Notes: generated by a model not told the origin, from the sequence alone. 48,825 nucleotides of DNA from Deltaproteobacteria bacterium UBA6106 (GCA_002428485.1 DIWM01000048.1:20088-68912), one strand, 5' to 3'; counted from the stretch's first letter, positions 40,856 through 48,825 are shown. Numbers and translations are program-made.

Positions 40856-42256
40856 TCACTCGTTGTTGCGGACCTTGATGTGCAACCTCTTCATTTTTCT
40901 TACGATGGTACTCTGGCTTATCTTTAAATTTTTTGCAGCCTTGTGGGTACTGCCATACTTTTCAACGGCGTTTTTGATGATCTTGTACTCCATAAGGTCT
41001 ACGATCTCGTTGTATGTCTTGTTTCCGCTGTCAAACATCAAGCTGTGTGCCTCAACGATGTTTCGTATCTGGATCGGCAGTTCGTCGGCTTCCACCGTTT
41101 CCCTCTTGCTTATGAGAAACGCCTGCTCAACAATGTTCGACAGCTCTCTTACGTTACCGGGAAAATTATAAGACATAAGAAGCTGGACTGCCTCGGAGCT
41201 AAAATTTTTCTTCATCTCATAACGCTCATTGATCCGCCGCGTGAAATGCTGGACCAGCGGTATTACATCCTCCGTTCGCTCCCGTAACGGTGGTATAACA
41301 ATCGAAATTGTATTGATGCGGAAAAAGAGGTCCTGCCTGAACTTTTTGCTTTCGATAAGGGCATCGATATCCTGATTCGTAGCCGCTATGATCCTCACGT
41401 TGAGCTTTATCGTCTTTGTCGATCCCAGCCGGTTCATCTCTTTTTCCTCGATAACACGGAGCAGCTTTGCCTGCAGTCGCAGGCTCATATCGCCGATCTC
41501 GTCGAGAAAGACCGTTCCTTTATCAGCGACCTCAAGGAGGCCCTTTTTTCCTTTTACGCTGGCGCCGGAAAAGGCGCCAGGCTCGTAACCGAAGAGCTCG
41601 CTTTCAAAAAGGTCCTCCGGTATCCCCGCACAATTGATAACGATGAACGGGTTGCCCTTCCTGCCGCTTGACTCGTGTATCAATTTCGCCATAAGCCCTT
41701 TGCCGACACCTGATTCACCGGTTATCAGTATATTCGAATCGAACTGGGATGCCTTTATTGCCGTTCCGAGGATCTCTATCATCTTTTTGCTTTTCGTCGC
41801 AAACTTCGTCTGCTGCTTCTGCAGCGTCTTTATCTTGTCAAGTTCCGCCAGATAACGGTTCGCCTCCAGCGTTGTCTCGTGAAGCTTGTCTTTCAGCTCA
41901 ATAAGTTCAGTAATATCCCTCACATTCGTTACAACAAGGGTAATTTCCATCTTTGCCATATCAAAAACCGGGGTTCCTGTAACCAATACCTTCTTGCCAC
42001 CCCTTAACTCCTGCATAATCGTCACGGGTGAGCGTTTTTCGATAACTTCGAGGCTTACTGAACGATCTATGGCGCCTGAGGCAACAAGCTCCCGCATATT
42101 CTTGCCGAGCACCTCTTCCCGTTTGATACCCGTTATCCGCTCATATGCCTTGTTGATCATCAGCGTGTTGGCATCACCGTCAGTGATATAAAGCCCGTCA
42201 TATGCATTTTCTATTATCGCTTCAAGGTCCTTTATCGAGTGTTTCATCGGATCCAT
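40856..42256 (-). CDS. Sigma54-dependent transcriptional activator (PAS-AAA-Fis)
   Basis: The roughly 466-aa enhancer-binding protein has a PAS domain (about 10-115), a linker coiled coil, an AAA+ domain (about 150-390; Walker A GESGVGKG, ELFGYEPGAFSGA, Walker B GTVFLDEIGD, second region RQDLFFRINT) and a C-terminal Fis-type HTH (STHKAAKNLKISQSTIVRKM). The sigma54-contact loop reads GAFSGA for GAFTGA, a conservative change. There is no receiver domain, so a ligand rather than a kinase probably controls it through PAS. The frame extends to an ATG at 42313, but ATG 42256 begins just before the PAS domain and has GGAGG 13 bases upstream; the start is uncertain. It lies directly before the liv operon. 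Confidence 0.87.
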   Translation of the reverse strand: MDPMKHSIKDLEAIIENAYDGLYITDGDANTLMINKAYERITGIKREEVLGKNMRELVASGAIDRSVSLEVIEKRSPVTIMQELRGGKKVLVTGTPVFDMAKMEITLVVTNVRDITELIELKDKLHETTLEANRYLAELDKIKTLQKQQTKFATKSKKMIEILGTAIKASQFDSNILITGESGVGKGLMAKLIHESSGRKGNPFIVINCAGIPEDLFESELFGYEPGAFSGASVKGKKGLLEVADKGTVFLDEIGDMSLRLQAKLLRVIEEKEMNRLGSTKTIKLNVRIIAATNQDIDALIESKKFRQDLFFRINTISIVIPPLRERTEDVIPLVQHFTRRINERYEMKKNFSSEAVQLLMSYNFPGNVRELSNIVEQAFLISKRETVEADELPIQIRNIVEAHSLMFDSGNKTYNEIVDLMEYKIIKNAVEKYGSTHKAAKNLKISQSTIVRKMKRLHIKVRNNE

Positions 42257-42335
42257 TTCGGTGGAATAACCTCCCTTTAGCTTTACATTACAGGAAATGA
42301 CAATTTTTATCAACGCAAAACGGCGCTACATGGTG

Positions 42336-42377
42336 TTGACTTTAAGATCATAGAAATAGTATCGTTTCGTATACTAT
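42336..42377 (+). promoter_or_regulatory. Possible promoter with inverted repeat before SPFH gene
   Basis: TTGACT (42336-42341) is a good -35, with TAGTAT (42357-42362) as a weak -10 at 15 bp spacing. The inverted repeat ATAGTAT-N8-ATACTAT (42356-42362 / 42371-42377) overlaps the -10 and could be an operator. The ATG at 42391 has GGGGG upstream. Confidence 0.4.
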
Positions 42378-42390
42378 ACGGGGGTTTAAG

Positions 42391-43506
42391 ATGCCAAAAA
42401 ATAATAGTATCTTTTTAGAGGTCATCGAGTGGTTTGACGATACAGGGATGGAGATCGCCCACAGGATCCCTGAAGACGGCTCCGGCGATATCAAGTACGG
42501 CGCCCAGCTTATCGTTCGGGAAAGCCAGTCCGCGGTATTTTTCTATCAGGGCAAAGCCTATGATGCCGTCGGCGCAGGCAGGCACACCCTGACAACCCTC
42601 AATATCCCTGTCATTACAAAGATATTGAGCCTGCCCTGGGGTTTTACAAGTCCCCTCAGGGCAGAAGTATATTTCGCCAACATGAAGGTCTTCCCGAACC
42701 TGGCATGGGGGACAAGGGACCCTGTTGCGTTCAAGGACTCCCGTCTCGGGCTCATCAGACTGAGGGCCTTCGGCGTCTTTAACATACAGGTCATCCAGCC
42801 GACCCTTTTTATAAATACCATTGTCGGAACAAAAAACACCTATACCGTTTCTGATATAGAAGAATATCTCAGCAGCGTCATCGTCTCACGCTTTAACGAC
42901 TATCTCGGGGAGAAGCTCGACACTGTCTTTGATCTTCCCGGCCAGTATGATGCCATCTCAGAGGGGCTGAAAAAGGTCCTTGAAGAAGATTTTTCCCGCT
43001 TCGGGCTTATGCTTTCCAATCTCTACATCAATTCCATCACTCCTCCTCTTGAGGTGCAAAAGGCGATCGACGATAAGAGCAGGCTGGGCATCTTTGATGA
43101 TCTGAATAAGCTCCTGCGGATGAAGGCCGCCATGGCCATTGAAAGCGCTTCGCAAAATCAGGGCGGGGCCGGGGCCGGCCTCGGCATGGGCCTTGGCTTT
43201 ATGATGCCCTCCATGTTCGCAGAATCTCTCAAAAAAACAGGCCTGGCGGTCCAGGATTCATTGAAATGTCCTGACTGCGGAAACCCGATCAACGAAGATA
43301 CAAGGTTCTGCCCTTCCTGCGGGCACCAGCTGCTCGTATATCAGCAGTGCGGAAAATGCGGCAAGAACCTTCCTCCCCATGCGAAGTTCTGCCCTTCCTG
43401 CGGGCACCAGGCTTCAGAAAAGCCGCTTCCCGCAAAATGCCCCCATTGCGGTACGGAAAACCTTGCCGGCTCCATATATTGCAACCTGTGCGGGGAGAAG
43501 ATATAA
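42391..43506 (+). CDS. SPFH-domain protein with C-terminal zinc ribbons (YdjI-like)
   Basis: The 371-aa protein has an SPFH/band-7-like domain of the 'virion core protein'/YdjI type (about 25-235; YGAQLIVRESQSAVFFYQGKA, GRHTLTTLNIPVI). A Gly-rich linker (GGAGAGLGMGLGFMMP, about 255-270) follows. Two complete double-cysteine ribbons and a last one then follow (CPDCGNPI...FCPSCGHQ, CGKCGKNL...FCPSCGHQ, CPHCGTEN...CNLCGEKI). There is no signal peptide or membrane segment. In B. subtilis YdjI is the membrane recruiter of a stress complex (YdjGHI), while the next gene here is also a zinc-ribbon protein. A membrane-stress scaffold is likely, the precise role unknown. Confidence 0.8.
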   Translation: MPKNNSIFLEVIEWFDDTGMEIAHRIPEDGSGDIKYGAQLIVRESQSAVFFYQGKAYDAVGAGRHTLTTLNIPVITKILSLPWGFTSPLRAEVYFANMKVFPNLAWGTRDPVAFKDSRLGLIRLRAFGVFNIQVIQPTLFINTIVGTKNTYTVSDIEEYLSSVIVSRFNDYLGEKLDTVFDLPGQYDAISEGLKKVLEEDFSRFGLMLSNLYINSITPPLEVQKAIDDKSRLGIFDDLNKLLRMKAAMAIESASQNQGGAGAGLGMGLGFMMPSMFAESLKKTGLAVQDSLKCPDCGNPINEDTRFCPSCGHQLLVYQQCGKCGKNLPPHAKFCPSCGHQASEKPLPAKCPHCGTENLAGSIYCNLCGEKI

Positions 43507-43510
43507 AAAA

Positions 43511-43540
43511 CTGTTCAACGTTCAAGGTTCTATGTTCAAC
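43511..43540. repeat. TTCAAC-word repeat, inverted copy of 1582-1611
   Basis: This 30-base stretch between the SPFH and zinc-ribbon genes is the reverse complement of 1582-1611 with one difference at the end. It consists of three GTTCAA-type words. Confidence 0.85.
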
Positions 43541-43563
43541 GTTAAAGCTGACCAGATTTATCT

Positions 43564-44856
43564 ATGAAGATCGAACATGAATGTCCGCAGTGCGGCGCCC
43601 CTGTTATCCTTGAGGAAACGGACAGGCTTTTATCGTGTAATTTCTGCCGCACAAGGCTCTCTATCCAGGCCAGGGATTGTTTTCATTATTATTTTCCTCC
43701 CGCAGACAACGTAAAGGAGGACGTCTTTTTTGTTCCTTACTGGCGTTTTCGTGGAATGCATTTTCTCTGCATAACAGACCGTGTAGAACATGGTTTGCTC
43801 GACAAAACGGTCCCCGCAGTGGGCAGCCGATCTGTACAAGCTTCGCTGGGTCTACGGCCGCAAACCCTGAAGCCAAGGTTTGTCCAGCCTTCGGACAAGA
43901 GGATATTCCTGAAGCCGCAGCTATCATTCGAAGAATCGTATGTGATCACCCAACAAAAAATATCTTTCGAGCAGGTAACCGTCCATAAAGACCTCACTGT
44001 ATTCGAGTCATTCGATATCCCTATTACCGAAACGATAATTAAGGAGGATGTGCTCTTCTATGAATCCTTCATCGCCGAAACGCTAAGCCTTCTGTATGCC
44101 CCTGTATACATCCGGGATGCTGTGGTCTATGATGCCATATTGAACAAGCCTGCATCGAAGCATCCCTACGATCGCAGCCTTGACCTTCAGGGCGCCGGGA
44201 AAAACTCCGGAACAGTGTTTCTTCCCACTATCTGTCCGAACTGCGGCTGGGATATGATCGCGGAACGGGACAGCTGTATTCTGGTTTGTCCCCGTTGCAG
44301 CTCACTTTGGGAAGCAAGCGCGGAAGGTTTCATAGCAGCAGATTTTGCAGTTATGGGGGCGGTAAAGGATAGCACAGACATCATGTACCTGCCGTTCTGG
44401 AAAATGAAGGTAGATGTCCGGGGGACCAACCTTAGATCATATGCCGACCTGGTTCGATATGCCAATCTGCCAAAATCAATCCAGCATGGGTGGGAGGAAT
44501 CGGTATTATATTTCTGGGCACCGGCCTTTAAAGTTCCGCCATCGACATTTCTCATGCTTTCAAGGCAGATAACATTGCTGCAGCCGAACAAGATGACAGA
44601 TAATAATCTTCAGGGAACGCGGATATGTCCTGTCAATCTGCCAAAACGGGAGGCCATCGAAAGCGTAAAGATAACCATTGCCAGTATGGCCGCCAGAAAA
44701 AAAATCTTTTTCCCCCAATTAAACCATATCAACGTTGAGTGCGTCGAATCCCTTCTCGTCTACTATCCCTTCACAGAAACAAAGAGCGAATTTATTCAAA
44801 AAGAACTGCGGTTGGGGATACAGAAGAATGCGCTTAAGCTGGGGCAGAAGATATAA
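43564..44856 (+). CDS. Zinc-ribbon protein of unknown function, SPFH partner
   Basis: This 430-aa protein opens with a zinc ribbon (CPQCGAPV...SCNFCRTRL, residues 8-31) and has a second one near 222-243 (CPNCGWDM...CPRCSSLW). The region between is beta-rich, with repeated VPYWRFRG / YLPFWKMKVDVRG elements in both halves, suggesting an internal duplication of a ribbon plus 'wxFPFW' domain. No catalytic motif was recognised. There is no signal peptide. It follows the SPFH gene by 57 bp and is likely co-transcribed. Cys ligands are all present. It may form a complex with the SPFH protein. Confidence 0.7.
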   Translation: MKIEHECPQCGAPVILEETDRLLSCNFCRTRLSIQARDCFHYYFPPADNVKEDVFFVPYWRFRGMHFLCITDRVEHGLLDKTVPAVGSRSVQASLGLRPQTLKPRFVQPSDKRIFLKPQLSFEESYVITQQKISFEQVTVHKDLTVFESFDIPITETIIKEDVLFYESFIAETLSLLYAPVYIRDAVVYDAILNKPASKHPYDRSLDLQGAGKNSGTVFLPTICPNCGWDMIAERDSCILVCPRCSSLWEASAEGFIAADFAVMGAVKDSTDIMYLPFWKMKVDVRGTNLRSYADLVRYANLPKSIQHGWEESVLYFWAPAFKVPPSTFLMLSRQITLLQPNKMTDNNLQGTRICPVNLPKREAIESVKITIASMAARKKIFFPQLNHINVECVESLLVYYPFTETKSEFIQKELRLGIQKNALKLGQKI

Positions 44857-44867
44857 ACGCGATGCTG

Positions 44868-44980
44868 GATACTGGATGCTCGTCGCTGGCTACTCGTCAC
44901 TCGATACTGGTTCAAACCAGTGACGAGTAACGAGGGACAAGGTTTTCACCTTTCACCTTTCACCTTTTACATTTCACGCT
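44868..44980. repeat. Word-like short tandem repeats
   Basis: Two blocks: GGATGCTCGTCGCTGG/TACTCGTCACTCG words (44868-44937), which include the inverted pair TACTCGTCACT...AGTGACGAGTA, and CACCTTTCACCTTTCACC words (44948-44980). The latter type recurs at 46882-46915 and, inverted, at 32649-32663. Confidence 0.7.
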
Positions 44981-44995
44981 TTCTTTCACTTCTGC

Positions 44996-45023
44996 TTGAC
45001 TAATCCCGTATTCGCACTATAAT
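44996..45023 (+). promoter_or_regulatory. Sigma70-type promoter of the small lysine-rich gene
   Basis: TTGACT (44996-45001), a 16-bp spacer and a perfect TATAAT (45018-45023) lie 53 bp before the ATG at 45076. AAAGGGGG (about 45061-45068) is the SD. Confidence 0.75.
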
Positions 45024-45075
45024 AAAAAATATAGAGTGAAATGTAAGCTGCCCACAGAATAAAAAGGGGGTCATC

Positions 45076-45357
45076 ATGGCGGTAAAAAAACAAAAAACTG
45101 CTCCGAATGCAAAAAAGGTACCTGCCAAAAAAAACAAGAGCAAAAACTTCGACGCTTCCTTAGCGGCTTTCGCGGCGCTGGCAATGGAGCGAGTACGTAA
45201 TGCCAAAGATCCATTCGCAACCGGCATAAAGGTTGCCGAGCAGATAAGAAAGATAGCGGAACAGGTGGAATACGAGGTACGGGCCGAATCCGTGGCGCTC
45301 ACAGAGGCCGGATACGTCTCCAGCGATATCGTCGGCGTCGGCATAGGGGTTTTTTAA
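45076..45357 (+). CDS. Small lysine-rich protein of unknown function
   Basis: The 93-aa product is not recognised. The first 27 residues are lysine/alanine/proline-rich (AVKKQKTAPNAKKVPAKKNK), a histone H1-like disordered tail that could contact nucleic acid or membrane. Residues 28-80 look helical and amphipathic (FAALAMERVRNAKD, IKVAEQIRKIAEQVEYEVRAES), perhaps a coiled coil. The end is hydrophobic and Gly-rich (DIVGVGIGVF). A strong sigma70 promoter and SD support that it is a real gene. It stands alone between repeats and ychF. Confidence 0.65.
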   Translation: MAVKKQKTAPNAKKVPAKKNKSKNFDASLAAFAALAMERVRNAKDPFATGIKVAEQIRKIAEQVEYEVRAESVALTEAGYVSSDIVGVGIGVF

Positions 45358-45450
45358 ACCGGACAGCTAACCGATGGAATGACACTTTTGACAATCACTG
45401 CATTGCGGGACTATTCACGCTTACCGATACCAATGAATGGACCAACAACC

Positions 45451-45571
45451 CCCCTCACCCTGACCCTCTCCCGCGAGGGGAGAGGGATAGCAAGATGGAA
45501 CGCTTCAGGGTGTGCAACTAAGACATCCTTTACAGTTTAGGGCGGATACCCCCTCTGCGAGGGGAGGGGGA
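45451..45571. repeat. C-rich palindromic repeat (copy of the 6001-6035 module)
   Basis: CCCCTCACCCTG followed by the stem CCCTCTCCC / GGGGAGAGGG (45451-45486) repeats the module at 6001-6035. A second palindrome, CCCCCTC-TGCGA-GGGGAGGGGG (about 45549-45571), lies downstream. The gap of 250 bp between the small gene and ychF contains nothing else identified. Confidence 0.7.
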
Positions 45572-45607
45572 ATAATGTTGCCCTGAAGGAGGGCTTCGGA
45601 GAATCTG

Positions 45608-46693
45608 TTAGCTGAAGCGGATGTGGAGTATATCCCCGTCTTTCACGATATAGTCGCGGCCTTCAAGCCGCAACAATCCTTTATCTTTCGCAGCATGTTC
45701 AGATCCGCACCGGATAAAATCGTCGGCGTTGATCACGTCAGCTTTTATAAAACCCTTTTCCATGTCTGTGTGGATCTTACCGGCCGCCTTAACACATGTG
45801 GTGTTTCCCGGGATTGTCCACGCCCTCATCTCTTTACCGACAACGGTATAAAACGTGATGAGGTTCAACACTTCGTAGCCGACCCGGATAACCTTCTCAA
45901 TGGACATCTTGTCCATGTTGTAAAGTTCCATATATGACCCCTTCTCCTGGTCAGGCAGCGCCGAAAGGTCCTCCTCGAGCTTGCCGCAGATATAGACGGC
46001 CCTTCTTCTGTTTTTTTTCACAAGCTCTTCTATTAAAGGGGGAGGCAGGTTATTCCAGGTCTCTTCATCAACATTTGCTATGTAGAAAACGGGCTTTGTC
46101 GCGATAAGATTGAATGACCGGATCAACGGTCTTTCATTTTCGTCGTATTGCTCCATATCGACAAAGGCGCCCCTCTCAAGGGTGCCCCTTATCTTAAGGA
46201 GCAGGTCGTGTTCTGCTTCGCCTTTTTCTTTTGAAACCTTTGCGAGCCTTTCAATCTTCCTCAACCTTTCTTCGACGATCTCAAGGTCCGAGATAAGGAT
46301 CTCGGTTTCAACGATCTCCACGTCCCTTTTCGGGTCTATATCGCTGTATACATGAGGAACATTTTCTGTCCCGAAACATCTGACCACGTGGGCTATTGCG
46401 TCAACGTTCCTGATATGGGCAAGGAATTTGTTGCCAAGCCCCTCGCCTTTATGGGCATCTTTTATAAGGCCTGCGATATCGACAAACTCTATTGTCGTCG
46501 GCGTTACCTTCTCAGGCTTTAACGCCTGTGCCAACCCTGTCAGCCGTTCATCCGGCACCGGGATCACTCCGACATTGGGCTCGATCGTACAAAATGGATA
46601 TGGGTGGCAGGGAACTGATAATGCGGTCAGGGCATTAAATATCGTCGATTTGCCGGAATTCGGCAATCCGATCATTCCACAGGAAAAACTCAC
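45608..46693 (-). CDS. ychF: Redox-regulated ATPase/GTPase YchF (Obg-like)
   Basis: The 361-aa protein is of the Obg-like OLA1/YchF family, which binds ATP and associates with ribosomes. G1 is GLPNSGKST (9-17), with the DIAGL G3 and NVDEE in place of the G4 NKxD, as expected for ATP preference. A C-terminal TGS domain covers about 280-361 (LITFYTVVGKEMRAW, GDILHIRFS end). The length is standard. It stands at the end of the prs-rplY-pth cluster, separated from pth by a 221-bp repeat-rich gap. Confidence 0.95.
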   Translation of the reverse strand: MSFSCGMIGLPNSGKSTIFNALTALSVPCHPYPFCTIEPNVGVIPVPDERLTGLAQALKPEKVTPTTIEFVDIAGLIKDAHKGEGLGNKFLAHIRNVDAIAHVVRCFGTENVPHVYSDIDPKRDVEIVETEILISDLEIVEERLRKIERLAKVSKEKGEAEHDLLLKIRGTLERGAFVDMEQYDENERPLIRSFNLIATKPVFYIANVDEETWNNLPPPLIEELVKKNRRRAVYICGKLEEDLSALPDQEKGSYMELYNMDKMSIEKVIRVGYEVLNLITFYTVVGKEMRAWTIPGNTTCVKAAGKIHTDMEKGFIKADVINADDFIRCGSEHAAKDKGLLRLEGRDYIVKDGDILHIRFS

Positions 46694-46738
46694 TATTCAA
46701 CTCCGTAGCAGCTCATAGCTATCAGCTTGTAGCAAATC

Positions 46739-46914
46739 CGTCAGGCGTGAGGCGTAAATCGTAAGGGGAAAAACAAAAAGGAAGAGGGACGGAATGAAAC
46801 CTGTACAGTTTACGACCTACGATCCACGCCTCAAGTATTTTCTCGCCTCACGCCTGACGCCTTACGACTGACGAGATCCTTTTTCACCTTTTACCTTTTA
46901 CCTTTCACTTTTCA
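46739..46914. repeat. Inverted and tandem repeats between pth and ychF
   Basis: CGTCAGGCGTGAGGCGT (46740-46756) is mirrored by CGCCTCACGCCTGACGCC near 46845-46862, allowing a long-range stem. The 18-base unit starting at 46739 is also found at 35854. The gap ends in CACCTTTTACCTTTTACC words (46882-46915). No gene is seen. Confidence 0.7.
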
Positions 46915-47463
46915 CTATCTTCTATTATACATGCTCATCGCTTTTGACTTGCTGTCAAAGATGAATATTCTTGCCGCTTCTACGGCGGTCTCTATCGTTT
47001 CGTTCATTATCTTCATCTCATGGTCTCCAAAACGGGACAGCACGTACTCTTCAGGCTCGATTCCGGGGTCTCTGCCGATGCCCAGCTTCAACCGATAAAA
47101 TTGCGAAGAACCAAGGGTTTCTATTACCGACCTTACCCCTTTATGCCCGCCATCGCTTCCGCCCAGCCTTATCCTTATCCTGCCCAGTTCCATGTCAAGG
47201 TCATCGTGGATCAGCAGAAAATCCTCCACGGCTATGTCCATCTTCTTCATAAGGGAAAAAACCGGCCCGCCTGAAAGGTTCATGTAGGCAACAGGTTTCG
47301 CAATGATCAGGCTTTCGGAATAGCCGATCCTGCAACCGGATAATTTTTTGCTGAAGGGGATGTTCAACGCCCTGGAGAAGCGATCTATAACCAGGTAACC
47401 GGCATTATGCCTCGTACCTGCATACTCAGAGCCGTTGTTGCCAAGTCCGCACAGAAGGAACAA
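46915..47463 (-). CDS. pth: Peptidyl-tRNA hydrolase
   Basis: The 182-aa protein releases peptides from stalled peptidyl-tRNA. It has Asn10 (GLGNNGSEY), catalytic His19 (TRHNAG), the HDDLD loop with Asp87 and GGHKGVRS. Length and motifs are normal. It starts 8 bp after the rplY/ctc stop, the usual bacterial order. Confidence 0.95.
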   Translation of the reverse strand: MFLLCGLGNNGSEYAGTRHNAGYLVIDRFSRALNIPFSKKLSGCRIGYSESLIIAKPVAYMNLSGGPVFSLMKKMDIAVEDFLLIHDDLDMELGRIRIRLGGSDGGHKGVRSVIETLGSSQFYRLKLGIGRDPGIEPEEYVLSRFGDHEMKIMNETIETAVEAARIFIFDSKSKAMSMYNRR

Positions 47464-47471
47464 TAATACCT

Positions 47472-48116
47472 CTATTCTTCCTTTTCTTTTTCTTTCTCTT
47501 TCTTCTCAGGTTCTGCGACAGGCACCTCTTCTGCTACCACGGGCTTTTCTTCCACTGTCGGCGGTATGATCGTGATCACGGCAACATTTGTGTGCTCAAG
47601 CAATTTAACACCGGGAATGGATATCTGATTTACGTGGTAGGAATCGCCGATGTCAAGGTCCGTTATGTCTATCTCTATCTTCTCTGGTATCTGTGTAGGA
47701 AGACATTCCACTTTGATCGACCTCAGGTGCTGATCAACGATGCCGTCGTTTGCTTCGCCTTTTGAACGCCCGACAAGGTGGATTGGTATTTCAACCTCTA
47801 CGGTCCTCTCCATCGATACCTGCAGGAAATCTATGTGAAGGATCTCGTTCCTGAGAACGCTCTTTTGAATATGCTTTATCATGACCGGCCTGTTTTCAGC
47901 CTTTTTCTTAAGGCCTTGCACTTCCATATCGAGGATCACGTTTCTCTTTAATTGTTTGCCCAGCTTTTCCCAATCTCTCGAAGAAACAGCTATGGAGATC
48001 GGATCTACCTCTCTGCCATATAACACTGCCGGTATTTTGCCTTCCTTTCTCAGCCGTCTCGCTATGCTTTTCCCTTTCTCTGCCCTGATATCTGCTTTTA
48101 TTAATATCTTTTCCAT
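47472..48116 (-). CDS. rplY: 50S ribosomal protein L25/general stress protein Ctc
   Basis: The 214-aa protein is the long CTC-type L25, which binds 5S rRNA. The N-terminal L25 domain (about 1-90; LRKEGKIPAVLYG, IKHIQKSVLRNEILHIDF) is followed by the TL5/CTC C-terminal beta domain (about 95-185; VEVEIPIHLVG, LPTQIPEKIEIDI). The tail is Glu/Lys-rich low complexity (EPEKKEKEKEKEE). AGGAGG lies six bases before the ATG. It sits between prs and pth, as in many bacteria. Confidence 0.95.
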   Translation of the reverse strand: MEKILIKADIRAEKGKSIARRLRKEGKIPAVLYGREVDPISIAVSSRDWEKLGKQLKRNVILDMEVQGLKKKAENRPVMIKHIQKSVLRNEILHIDFLQVSMERTVEVEIPIHLVGRSKGEANDGIVDQHLRSIKVECLPTQIPEKIEIDITDLDIGDSYHVNQISIPGVKLLEHTNVAVITIIPPTVEEKPVVAEEVPVAEPEKKEKEKEKEE

Positions 48117-48145
48117 TGTAAACCTCCTCGCGTACCTGTATATGC

Positions 48146-48825
48146 CTATATGAATAACGAACTCACCGATTCATAATCATGAATCCTCTTGATCGCCTCA
48201 CCAAGGATCGGTGAAACATCGAGTATTTTTATCTTCTTTGACCTTCTGGCGCTCTCTGAAAGCGGTATCGTATTCGTTGCCACCATCTCTTTGAGAGGAG
48301 AGCCATCGATCTTCTCCACGGCGTTCCCCGAAAGCACCGGGTGCGAACAGCAGGCATAGACTTCTTTGGCGCCGCTGTTCATGATCGCATCGGCAGCCTT
48401 TACGATCGTACCTCCCGTATCGATCATATCGTCAAGGAGGATCGCTACCTTGTTTTTTACATCTCCTATGACATGCATGACCTTGGCGACGTTCGCCTTT
48501 TCCCTCCGTTTGTCTATGATCGCAATAGAGGCGTTCAGCCGCTTGCCGAGCTCTCTCGCCCTTTCAACGCCCCCGGCATCAGGCGATACGACAACGATCT
48601 CGCCCTTGATCTTTTTGAGGTAGGCAAACTGTACCGGCAGCGCATAAAGGTGGTCTACCGGTATATCGAAGAAGCCCTGGATCTGCCCTGCGTGAAGGTC
48701 CATAGCCAGTATCCTTGATGCCCCTGCCACTGTGATCAGGTTTGCCACGAGCCTTGCCGATATTGATGTCCTTGGAAAAACCTTTCTGTCCTGTCGAGCA
48801 TAGCCGTAATAAGGGATAACAACCG
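48146..48825 (-). CDS. prs: Ribose-phosphate pyrophosphokinase, 5' end outside window
   Basis: PRPP synthetase, seen for its C-terminal 226 codons. Translation continues without a break to the window edge: residues before MANLITVAG read VVIPYYGYARQDRK...TSISARLV, the family's ATP-binding flexible region. The PRPP loop is VAILLDDMIDTGGT, and RILAMDLHAGQIQGFFDIPVDHL is characteristic. About 85-95 N-terminal residues are missing at the window end, not through truncation of the gene. It makes PRPP for nucleotide, His and Trp synthesis. Confidence 0.95.
   Translation of the reverse strand, partial: VVIPYYGYARQDRKVFPRTSISARLVANLITVAGASRILAMDLHAGQIQGFFDIPVDHLYALPVQFAYLKKIKGEIVVVSPDAGGVERARELGKRLNASIAIIDKRREKANVAKVMHVIGDVKNKVAILLDDMIDTGGTIVKAADAIMNSGAKEVYACCSHPVLSGNAVEKIDGSPLKEMVATNTIPLSESARRSKKIKILDVSPILGEAIKRIHDYESVSSLFI

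Noticed and set aside
40856..42313. GAFSGA loop as loss of sigma54 contact
   Set aside because: Thr to Ser is conservative, and the nearby sigma54 promoters with paired palindromes argue that the activator works.

Overview
The window reads as part of a chromosome of moderate GC content from a Gram-negative, probably anaerobic bacterium. The gene style suggests Deltaproteobacteria (Desulfobacterota), perhaps a syntroph-like lineage. This rests on the PhoBR/Pst machinery, a sigma54 enhancer-binding protein with its own -24/-12 promoters, an oxygen-sensitive 4-hydroxybutyryl-CoA dehydratase-type enzyme, a Liv-type importer and an ornithine-lipid-type acyltransferase. No rRNA, tRNA, insertion sequence, CRISPR array or phage was seen. 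The taxonomic placement is inference.

Left end (1-6.4 kb): a GlcD-like FAD oxidase and ilvD on the minus strand, then phoB-phoR on the plus strand, a palindromic intergenic repeat cluster and a small CBM48 glycogen-binding protein. A CorC/CNNM-like membrane protein follows (6.4-7.7 kb).

Phosphate-starvation island (3.3-32.6 kb): eight intergenic stretches carry direct repeats of a TTAAC-like hexamer with an 11-bp period, which is the form of a PhoB/PhoP box. They lie before phoBR, a small unknown protein (7956), an EAL-CBS-GGDEF c-di-GMP enzyme (8606), a HAD/GDPD-like plus Lgt-like pair, the phoH operon (phoH, an unknown 818-aa protein, psd, arsC), the pst operon, a pstS3-hybrid kinase-response regulator operon, and an OlsF-like bifunctional acyltransferase. 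The pst operon holds two complete transporters: pstS1-C1-A1-B1-phoU, then pstS2-C2-A2-B2-B3. The last two ATPases have complementary defects. PstB2 lacks the Q-loop glutamine and the H-loop histidine, while PstB3 lacks the LSGGQ signature. Together they look like an asymmetric heterodimer. The island couples phosphate uptake and sensing, arsenate reduction, phospholipid turnover or replacement, and c-di-GMP signalling.

Catabolic sigma54 regulon (32.8-42.3 kb, minus strand): a PAS-AAA-Fis activator, then livKHMGF, then a 4-hydroxybutyryl-CoA dehydratase/vinylacetyl-CoA delta-isomerase, a small cysteine-rich protein and a CoA-transferase. Near-perfect sigma54 promoters precede livK and the dehydratase. 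Each has an almost identical 16-bp palindrome (GATGCA-N4-TGCATC) upstream, the likely activator site.

Right end (42.4-48.8 kb): an SPFH/zinc-ribbon protein and a zinc-ribbon partner, a small lysine-rich protein with a strong sigma70 promoter, and the housekeeping cluster prs (5' end outside the window)-rplY/ctc-pth-ychF. Several intergenic gaps hold word-like short tandem repeats that recur at distant places in the window.
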